This document shows positions 9,516 to 14,766 of a DNA stretch of 14,766 nt, piece after piece. Below the pieces are notes generated by a model. That model searched no databases, was not told where the DNA came from, and saw only the letters and a list, made by a program, of their open reading frames with translations. The position numbers and the translations under genes were made by a program. The number at the start of each line of letters is the position of its first letter. Positions within the stretch are counted from its first letter, which is position 1. The DNA comes from an uncultured Selenomonas sp. (lineage in GTDB: Bacteria > Bacillota > Negativicutes > Selenomonadales > Selenomonadaceae), in contig CALYVJ010000014.1 in NCBI GenBank assembly GCA_945494195.1, positions 1 through 14,766 on the forward strand, written 5' to 3'.

Positions 9516-10316
9516 ATGAGTTCTATTCAAATCCTGCTTATCTTTATCTTTGCGACAATCGCAGGCATGGGGTCCTGCCTGGACGAGATGCAGACGCATC
9601 GTCCGCTGATTGCCTGCACGATCACGGGTCTTATTCTGGGTGATATAACGACTGGTATTATCATCGGTGGTACCCTCGAAATGATGGCACTGGGTTGGAT
9701 GAACATCGGTGCAGCAATTGCACCGGATGCAGCTTTAGCTTCGGTTATTTCGACGATTCTCGTCATCGCCAGCCATCAGGATGTGGCAACGGGTATCGCA
9801 ATTGCCATGCCGCTGGCTGCTGCTGGCCAGGTCCTGGCTATCATTTGTAAGACGGTTTCCGTTGTGTTCCAGCACAAAGCAGACGATTACGCAGAAGAGG
9901 GGAATCTTTTTGGTATCGATCTGTGCAACTACGGTGCTCTGATCCTGCAGGGTCTCCGCGTTGGTATTCCGGCCCTGCTCGTTGCTATGACGGTTGGTAC
10001 GGGTGCTGTTGAGAACATGCTCAGTGCTATTCCGCCGGTCATCTCCGGTGGCCTTCAGGTCGCTGGTGGCTTCATCGTTGTCGTAGGTTATGCAATGGTC
10101 ATCAATATGATGGGTGCTCAGTACCTCATGCCGTTCTTCTTCCTCGGTTTCGTTGTGGCAGCATTCACGAACTTCAACCTCGTCGCTCTCGGTGTTATTG
10201 GTCTGGTAGCAGCTGTCGTTTACATCCAGCTGAACCCGAAATATCAGGCAGTAGCCGCAGCTCCGGCAGCCGCAGCTTCTGGCTCTGACGACGACCTTGA
10301 TGACGAACTTGATTAA
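9516..10316 (+). CDS. Mannose-family PTS membrane component IIC
   Basis: This 266-aa, highly hydrophobic protein forms the sugar channel together with IID. The conserved block GGTLEMMALGWMNIGAAIAPD, described here by its position (about residues 51-71), is a hallmark of IIC-Man/Sor proteins and lies in the substrate region. Multiple membrane segments run from residue 4 to about 240. They are followed by an Ala/Pro linker and an acidic tail rich in Asp, which echoes the acidic tail of IIA. TGGAGGGA (9501-9508) precedes ATG 9516 at good spacing. The gene is 25 bases upstream of IID and clearly cotranscribed with it. Confidence 0.95.
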   Translation: MSSIQILLIFIFATIAGMGSCLDEMQTHRPLIACTITGLILGDITTGIIIGGTLEMMALGWMNIGAAIAPDAALASVISTILVIASHQDVATGIAIAMPLAAAGQVLAIICKTVSVVFQHKADDYAEEGNLFGIDLCNYGALILQGLRVGIPALLVAMTVGTGAVENMLSAIPPVISGGLQVAGGFIVVVGYAMVINMMGAQYLMPFFFLGFVVAAFTNFNLVALGVIGLVAAVVYIQLNPKYQAVAAAPAAAASGSDDDLDDELD

Positions 10317-10341
10317 GCGCGAGTAGAGGAGGATATACATA

Positions 10342-11166
10342 ATGGAAAAGAAAATTACTTCCAGCGATTTTTTCTGGACATTTGTCCGTTCTAACTTCCT
10401 GCAGGCATCCTGGAACATGGAGCGTATGCAGGGCTTGGGCTACTGCTTCGGCATGGTGCCAATTCTTCGCCGTCTTTATGAGGGTGAGGAACTCAAGAAG
10501 GCAATCAAACGTCACCTCGAGTTCTATAACACGCAGCCATTCGTAACGGCACCGATCATCGGTATCACGGCAGCTCTTGAGGAGAAGAAAGCCAATGGCG
10601 CACCGATTGAAGATGGTGTTATCAATGGTATCAAAGTCGGTATGATGGGTCCTCTGGCCGGTGTCGGCGACCCGATTTTCTGGGGTACGCTGCGTCCAAT
10701 CACGGCAGCTCTTGGTGCATCCTTTGCACTGACGGGCAGCATCGTCGGTCCAATCCTGTTCTTTGTATTGTTTAATGCCATCCGCCTGGCAGTCCGCTGG
10801 TACGGCATCAAATATGGCTATGCCAAAGGTACGGACATCGTCAAAGACATTGCTGGCAACAAGCTCCAGAAGATCACGGAAGGTGCTTCCATCCTCGGTC
10901 TGTTCGTCATGGGTGCTCTCGTAAACAAATGGACGTCGGTCAACATCCCGGTTGTCGTTTCGGAAATCACGAACGCGAAAGGCGAGCATGTGGTTACGAC
11001 GGTTCAGGGTATCCTTGACCAGCTCATGCCGGGCCTCGTACCGCTGCTCATGACCTTTGCCTGCATGGCACTCCTCAAGCGTAAAGTCAGTGCTATCACG
11101 ATTATTTTCGGTCTGTTCGCAGTTGGTATCATCTGCTATGCCCTTGGCATCATGAACGTAAAATAA
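10342..11166 (+). CDS. Mannose-family PTS membrane component IID
   Basis: This 274-aa protein completes the permease. The N-terminal part (RSNFLQASWNMERMQGLGY, about 15-33) and the block IGITAALEEKKANG...IKVGMMGPLAGVGDPIFWGTLRPI (about 73-115) are diagnostic for IID-Man. The membrane segments are in the C-terminal half. GAGGAGG (10326-10332) sits nine bases before the ATG. Arg codons are almost all CGT or CGC, as expected for a strongly expressed gene and in contrast to the more mixed use in copA. A terminator follows at once, closing the four-gene operon. Confidence 0.95.
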   Translation: MEKKITSSDFFWTFVRSNFLQASWNMERMQGLGYCFGMVPILRRLYEGEELKKAIKRHLEFYNTQPFVTAPIIGITAALEEKKANGAPIEDGVINGIKVGMMGPLAGVGDPIFWGTLRPITAALGASFALTGSIVGPILFFVLFNAIRLAVRWYGIKYGYAKGTDIVKDIAGNKLQKITEGASILGLFVMGALVNKWTSVNIPVVVSEITNAKGEHVVTTVQGILDQLMPGLVPLLMTFACMALLKRKVSAITIIFGLFAVGIICYALGIMNVK

Positions 11167-11186
11167 AACATCGTTACAAATTGGGG

Positions 11187-11213
11187 AAAGGAGCTGATTT
11201 TCGGCTCCTTTTT
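11187..11213 (+). terminator. Rho-independent terminator of the PTS operon
   Basis: The stem pairs AAAGGAGCTG (11187-11196) with CGGCTCCTTT (11202-11211), with one T-G pair and an ATTTT loop. It runs into a T-tract ending at 11213 and lies 20 bases after the IID stop codon. Confidence 0.88.
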
Positions 11214-11225
11214 CTTATGAAATAC

Positions 11226-11254
11226 TTTACTTTTATGGCTGAGTTTCGTAAAAT
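11226..11254 (+). promoter_or_regulatory. Candidate pfkA promoter
   Basis: TTTACT (11226-11231), a 17-base spacer and TAAAAT (11249-11254) give a plausible vegetative promoter between the PTS terminator and pfkA. An AT-rich palindrome, AATAAATATTTATT (11273-11286), follows in the leader. The match is moderate and other start sites are possible. Confidence 0.4.
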
Positions 11255-11319
11255 AAGATAGTATGGTTTGATAATAAATATTTATTAATTTTTCATAGTT
11301 TTATAGGAGAGATGTTTCC

Positions 11320-12285
11320 ATGATTAAAAAAGCAATTGCGGTAATGACGTCCGGTGGCGACAGCCCGGGAATGAACGCAGCTGCCCGTGCAGTTGTCCGT
11401 ACGGCTCTGTACGAAGGGATTGAGGTCTATGGTATCAACAACGGTTATCAGGGTATGGTTGATGACGATATCGTCCAGCTCACGAGCCGCAGCGTCAGTG
11501 ACCTCATCCAGCGTGGCGGCACGTTCCTGGGAACGGCTCGCTGCATGGAGTTCAAGACGCCGGAGGGCCGTAAGAAGGGCTTTGATAACTTGGTGAAACG
11601 CGGCATCGAAGGTCTCGTAATCATCGGTGGTGACGGCAGCCTGACGGGCGGCAGCCTGCTCTCCAAGGAAACGGGCTTGCCGATTGTCGGTCTGCCAGGC
11701 ACCATCGATAACGATGTATGGGGCATGGATTACACGATTGGTTGCGATACGGCTGCCAATACGATTGTCGATGCTATCAATAAGCTGCGCGATACGGCTT
11801 CGGCTCATCGCCGCATCATGCTCGTTGAGGTTATGGGTCGCAACTCCGGCTGGCTGGCTATGATGGCTGGTATCGCTGGCGGTGCTGAGTATGTTCTCGT
11901 GCCGGAGGTCAAATATGACCTGGATGAGATGTGCCATGAGCTTAAAGCCATGTACGATGCTGGTAAGCGCTACAGTATCATCGTTGTGGCAGGAGGTGCG
12001 GGTTCGGCTGTTGGAATTGGCAAGGTCCTAGAAGAGAAGACGGGCATCGATACTCGCGTGTCGGTTCTTGGTCACATTCAGCGTGGGGGCTCGCCTACGG
12101 TCGAAGACCGCATGAAGGCTTCGATGCTGGGAGAAAAGGCAGCCTTGGCTATCATTTCCGGCGCAACCAATATTGTTTTTGGTTTCAACGAAGGCAAGGT
12201 CGTTGGTGTAAATCTGTTTGATGCAGTAAACAACAAAAAGACGCTGGATCCGGAGCTGGTTCGTCTGGCTCGCGTTCTGGCATAA
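11320..12285 (+). CDS. pfkA: ATP-dependent 6-phosphofructokinase
   Basis: This 321-aa enzyme phosphorylates fructose 6-phosphate to fructose 1,6-bisphosphate, the committed step of glycolysis. The nucleotide loop TSGGDSPGMNAA starts at residue 10. GGDGS (103-107) and PGTIDND (126-132, catalytic Asp130) are both of the ATP-using type; pyrophosphate-dependent enzymes have GGDDT and PKTIDND. The MGR substrate motif is at 172-174. Length is normal for bacterial PfkA. AGGAGAG (11305-11311) precedes ATG 11320 by eight bases. The gene has its own terminator and a probable own promoter. It follows the PTS operon without being part of it, but the neighbourhood makes sense because imported hexose phosphate enters glycolysis here. 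Codon use is as strongly biased as in the PTS genes. Confidence 0.97.
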   Translation: MIKKAIAVMTSGGDSPGMNAAARAVVRTALYEGIEVYGINNGYQGMVDDDIVQLTSRSVSDLIQRGGTFLGTARCMEFKTPEGRKKGFDNLVKRGIEGLVIIGGDGSLTGGSLLSKETGLPIVGLPGTIDNDVWGMDYTIGCDTAANTIVDAINKLRDTASAHRRIMLVEVMGRNSGWLAMMAGIAGGAEYVLVPEVKYDLDEMCHELKAMYDAGKRYSIIVVAGGAGSAVGIGKVLEEKTGIDTRVSVLGHIQRGGSPTVEDRMKASMLGEKAALAIISGATNIVFGFNEGKVVGVNLFDAVNNKKTLDPELVRLARVLA

Positions 12286-12296
12286 TCAGAACTATC

Positions 12297-12329
12297 AAAA
12301 AGTCCCACTGGAAACAGTGGGATTTTTTT
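12297..12329 (+). terminator. Rho-independent terminator after pfkA
   Basis: An 8-bp perfect stem, TCCCACTG (12303-12310) with CAGTGGGA (12315-12322), closes a GAAA tetraloop. Seven T follow, and a run of A lies on the left side, so it may also work on the other strand. Confidence 0.93.
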
Positions 12330-12351
12330 AGAGAAGGGAATCGAAGGGGGT

Positions 12352-12629
12352 ATGGCAGAAATAAGCGGAAAAAATTATGGCGAAAATGGCTGGGCAAAGC
12401 TGGCTGCTTGTGGGGGCTGCTGCTGTTTTGCCTGTTTGTCATGACGCCGGGCTGCCAAGCAATGAAATTAGATGGGCAATGGTACTGGCAGGATGACCTG
12501 GATGGGCAGGGGGCTGGGGATAGTGCTGCGGATTTGCTGAAACGAGTGGATACGGCTCTTTACACGGCGAAACATAAGGGACGGAATCGGGTGTGCTGTG
12601 CTCCTGAAGATATAGGACTTTCATCTTGA
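12352..12629 (+). pseudogene. Remnant of a membrane-bound diguanylate cyclase gene (large internal deletion)
   Basis: One frame, open from before 12352 to the TGA at 12627-12629, joins two ends of a longer protein. The left end is a basic stretch and a hydrophobic segment (WGLLLFCLFVMTPG), followed by LDGQWYWQDDL, like the secreted start of sensor cyclases. About 20 codons later the sequence is the extreme C-terminus of a GGDEF domain (DLLKRVDTALYTAKHKGRNRV). The sensor, membrane and catalytic parts are missing. The ATG at 12352 is in another frame, so a further frameshift near the start is likely; a TTG at 12408 would give a 73-aa peptide. The C-terminal part resembles that of the next pseudogene, so the two probably come from neighbouring paralogs. 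Activity as a cyclase is not possible. Confidence 0.75.
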
Positions 12630-12644
12630 TAAAAAGAAAATCCC

Positions 12645-12673
12645 TTGACAAAATGAAACTTATCGGCTAATGT
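12645..12673 (+). promoter_or_regulatory. Candidate promoter of the second cyclase pseudogene
   Basis: A perfect -35, TTGACA (12645-12650), is followed after 17 bases by a poor -10, TAATGT (12668-12673). It lies between the two cyclase remnants, and a ribosome site AGGAGA (12712-12717) precedes ATG 12727. Confidence 0.4.
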
Positions 12674-12726
12674 AGGGAAAGTGATTTTTGAACGTTTAGC
12701 GGATGAGGAACAGGAGAAATTTGGGT

Positions 12727-13771
12727 ATGAAGCGCTTATTTACGCTGGTATTCTGCCTCCTGTTCTTTTTTTTTGCCTGCCGTTATTTCCCCGGCTGGAG
12801 GTGAGGGATCGGCTATATGGGACGATTGGCACTATTGCGAGTCTGAATCTGGTGCGAGTTTTTCGGTCATGCTTTCGCCGGATAAGCCGCTTAACGATAC
12901 CTTGTTTTTTCAGACCAGCGGGCAGCGTGTCTGCATAATGTTGGGAAATCAGTTGATTTATGAGTATGAATGTCAAGGGCGGAAGCTCTTGACGTCGTAT
13001 GGGCGAAGTTGGCATATGGTAAAACTTCCGAAACTTACGCAGCCAGAACTGCTGCAGGTGGAGATTCAGGGGGGATACGGATTCGAAAGGGGATACCTTT
13101 CCGAGTTTAGCCTGGATACGGCCAAGGTGCAGGCTGGAAAGGTCTTTTTGTACGACCTTCCCTATGTGTTATCGCTGCCGGCACGCAAATACCAGAATAG
13201 TTATTCGCGTTATGCTATGGTGCCGATGCTGAGTTTCTGTTTTGCCGGTGCCTTGGACGGTATAAATCAGTTTTGGCCGCTTATGCCCTGGAAGACGTAT
13301 TTGGTGCCCTTCTGTGTGTACTTTTTGGTGGCCTTTGTCGTTTGTATGCTGCGGGAGCAATTGCTGCGGGAACGAAAAATGCAGGAACATGCCAACAAGC
13401 TGGAATATGAAATCGCGGTAGCGGTGGAGAAGTCCGAGTGGGATACCTTGACGGGCTGCCGCAATCGCGTTGCCTTCGACCCGTTTATGCAGCAGCGGCA
13501 TCAGGAGAAATTTTCGATGCTCATGCTGGATATCGATTTTTTCAAGGAGGTCAATGATAAGCTTGGACATGATATTGGGGATAAGGTTTTAAGAAAATTC
13601 TCTTTATTGGTTCAACAGGCCAATGGATTATCTGCAGCATTGGGGTTACGGTCTGGAAGGGGCCCGGTGACAAGCCAGGCGAACTGTTCAGGCGTGTGGA
13701 TACCGCGCTATATCAGGCCCAAAATAATGGCCGTAATCGGGTATGTTTTGTGGCAGGAAAAAGTAAAATAA
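12727..13771 (+). pseudogene. Broken membrane sensor diguanylate cyclase (frameshifts, GGDEF motif deleted)
   Basis: ATG 12727, preceded by AGGAGA, starts a signal peptide (MKRLFTLVFCLLFFF), but the frame stops after about 26 codons. The rest continues in another frame from about 12773. Removing one T from the nine-T run (12766-12774) joins them. The protein then has an extracytoplasmic beta-rich sensor region (about 30-130), two or more membrane segments, a coiled linker and the first half of a GGDEF domain: DTLTGCRNRVAF and DIDFFKEVNDKLGHDIGDKVL (given as 13505-13590). After about 13610 the frame is wrong. Another frame shows the domain's end (SIGVTVW, then LFRRVDTALYQAQNNGRNRV). The segment with the catalytic RxGGDEF motif is absent altogether. 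The membrane part also looks short for the 7TM class. It cannot make c-di-GMP. Confidence 0.85.
12766..12774 (+). repeat. Nine-T homopolymer tract at the frameshift
   Basis: Nine consecutive T lie in the signal-peptide codons of the cyclase pseudogene. With eight T the start codon and the downstream frame are joined; with nine they are not. The tract may reflect ordinary decay, slipped-strand variation between cells, or a sequencing error. Confidence 0.7.
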
Positions 13772-13810
13772 AAACGGCTATTGCCTGGAAAGGGCAATAG
13801 CCGTTTTTAT
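13771..13810. terminator. Bidirectional terminator between the cyclase pseudogene and the DeoR-type gene
   Basis: A 15-bp perfect stem (13771-13785 with 13793-13807) encloses a seven-base loop. T-runs follow on both strands: TTTTTATT to the right, and the complement of AAAATAAAA to the left. It serves the convergent genes on either side. Confidence 0.93.
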
Positions 13811-14571
13811 TATGGCAGTATCAGTCGTACATTGTGCTTTTCGAAGTATTCGCCGTATTCTCTGGGCGGTTCTTTTTCGGTGATGACGGCATCGAGATCC
13901 GAGAGTCGGCAATAGGTCATAAGAGAAGCTTTGTCGAACTTGCTGCTGTCCACCAGCAGGAAGGTTTCGGCATTCTTTTGTGCCAGGCTGCGCTTGATTT
14001 CACATTCCAGCGGTGAGGCATTGGTGGCGCCGTGGGCGATGGATATGCCCGTACTGGCCAAAAAAATCTTCGACAGATTGTAGTTTTGCAGGGCGGCAAG
14101 GACGCTGGGGCCCACAAAGGCGTTGGAGGGCATGTAGAGCGTGCCGCCGGTGGCGATGACGTTGAGGCCCGGGTAGCTGCCCGCCGCGTTAATGACGTGG
14201 ACACTGGCGGTAACAATGGTAAGATATCGTCTTTTTATCAGATAGGGAATCATATGCATGGTGGTGGTGCCGGAGTCGATGTAGATAACATCGCCATCCT
14301 GTACCTGGGCAGCGGCGGTTTGCGCCACCAGCTTTTTGGCATCTACGTTTCGTCCCTCGCGGTAAGCGAAGGGCTCCGGTGCGCCGGTTTCTTCGTCGGC
14401 TAGTACGATGCCGCCGTAAACTTTTTTTACGATACCGCTGGCTTCGAGTTCTGCGACGTCCCGGCGGATCGTGTTTTTGGATACCCCGAAGCTGTCGCAG
14501 AGGTCATTGAGAGAGACGCTGTGATTGCGCTTCAAGAGTTCATGGATTTGTTGTATGCGGTCTATTTTCAT
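13810..14571 (-). CDS. DeoR-family sugar-operon repressor
   Basis: This 253-aa cytoplasmic regulator has an N-terminal DeoR helix-turn-helix (SVSLNDLCDSFGVSKNTIRRD, about 17-37) followed by KVYGGIV. The C-terminal sugar-phosphate-binding domain has IDSGTTTMHM, VIATGGTLYMPSNAFVGP and LASTGISIAHGATN. Such proteins usually repress a sugar catabolic or PTS operon and release DNA when bound to a phosphorylated sugar. The ATG at 14571 is preferred over an in-frame GTG nine bases upstream because AGAGGTGG (complement of 14577-14584) is correctly spaced for the ATG and includes that GTG. Its targets are probably beyond the right edge; the ligand cannot be named from sequence. The gene runs convergent to the cyclase remnants. 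Confidence 0.93.
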   Translation of the reverse strand: MKIDRIQQIHELLKRNHSVSLNDLCDSFGVSKNTIRRDVAELEASGIVKKVYGGIVLADEETGAPEPFAYREGRNVDAKKLVAQTAAAQVQDGDVIYIDSGTTTMHMIPYLIKRRYLTIVTASVHVINAAGSYPGLNVIATGGTLYMPSNAFVGPSVLAALQNYNLSKIFLASTGISIAHGATNASPLECEIKRSLAQKNAETFLLVDSSKFDKASLMTYCRLSDLDAVITEKEPPREYGEYFEKHNVRLILP

Positions 14572-14634
14572 GATAGCCACCTCTTGCAGTTATGTTAATA
14601 TATTTGTGAAGTTTTGAGCATATTTTATGGATAT

Positions 14635-14663
14635 ATTATACTTCTAATCGAATTATATATCAA
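14635..14663 (-). promoter_or_regulatory. Promoter of the DeoR-type gene
   Basis: On the - strand, TTGATA (14663-14658) is followed after exactly 17 bases by TATAAT (14640-14635). The start of transcription should be near 14628. An imperfect dyad, GATATAT (14630-14636) and ATATATC (14655-14661), overlaps both elements and might be an operator for autoregulation, although part of the symmetry comes from the promoter elements themselves. Confidence 0.7.
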
Positions 14664-14766
14664 GGGGAGATTAAAAATTATCCTGTTTTGACGCTATTCT
14701 ATAATAAATAGACTAAAAAACGATGAAAAATGATAATTTTCGCTGAAATAATATTGACAAAGTGAT
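14664..14766. other. AT-rich intergenic end of the window
   Basis: No gene is seen here. A perfect -35-like TTGACA (14754-14759) lies seven bases from the edge. It could belong to a rightward promoter of an operon controlled by the DeoR-type repressor, but the -10 would be outside the window. Confidence 0.35.

Noticed and set aside
9461..9643. A 60-codon + frame between IIB and IIC
   Set aside because: It overlaps the IIC start in another frame, its first codons lie in the hairpin loop and it has no ribosome site of its own.
12681..12938. An 85-codon + frame whose start (FERLADEEQEKF) faintly resembles a rubrerythrin-like helix
   Set aside because: It has no good ribosome site, loses the resemblance after about 14 residues and overlaps the signal peptide of the cyclase pseudogene in another frame. 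Chance or a tiny fossil are both possible.
14688..14705. TTGACG and TATAAT close together, resembling a rightward promoter
   Set aside because: The spacer is only six bases, far from the 16-18 needed.

Overview
The window looks like chromosomal DNA of an anaerobic Firmicute, most likely a Negativicute of the Selenomonas type. This is an inference from moderate GC content, strong AGGAGG-type ribosome binding sites, a LevR/sigma-54-controlled mannose-family PTS and c-di-GMP proteins. No rRNA, tRNA or species marker is present to settle it. Almost everything reads on the + strand; only the DeoR-type regulator at the right end is on the - strand.

Left part (1-5340). The window opens inside a VWA-domain gene. 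Next is a response-regulator-like protein with a complete HD-GYP c-di-GMP phosphodiesterase domain, whose receiver has Ala where the phosphoacceptor Asp should be. A copper-homeostasis operon follows: csoR, then copA. The promoter carries a CsoR-type dyad over its -10. The copA reading frame runs on into a second heavy-metal-binding domain that has its own strong ribosome binding site and ATG. It looks like a copA-copZ fusion that may still make separate CopZ chaperone. A small secreted protein of unknown function sits downstream between two terminators.

Middle part (5341-12330). A 932-aa LevR-type sigma-54 activator (HTH, AAA+, PRD, EIIA, EIIB-like, PRD) precedes a complete four-gene mannose-family PTS (IIA, IIB, IIC, IID). 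The 326-base gap between them holds the levR terminator, an array of AGTGTATCA-like repeats at roughly helical spacing, an A-rich tract and a near-perfect -24/-12 promoter. The same 9-mer lies in the levR promoter and in the stem of the levR terminator. I infer that it is the binding site of this activator and that levR is autoregulated. A 6-phosphofructokinase gene with its own terminator follows. The set imports and phosphorylates a hexose and feeds it into glycolysis.

Right part (12330-14766). Two remnants of membrane-bound diguanylate cyclase genes lie between pfkA and the regulator. Both have lost the GGDEF motif. The second also has a frameshift at a nine-T tract in its signal-peptide region. 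A bidirectional terminator separates them from a DeoR-family sugar regulator, which has a good promoter at the right edge. Its probable targets lie beyond the window.

The most notable points are the CopA-CopZ fusion with an internal start, the shared repeat code around levR and the PTS operon, the HD-GYP protein without a phosphoacceptor, and the parallel loss of the catalytic motif in two neighbouring cyclase genes. I saw no CRISPR array, insertion sequence or phage gene.
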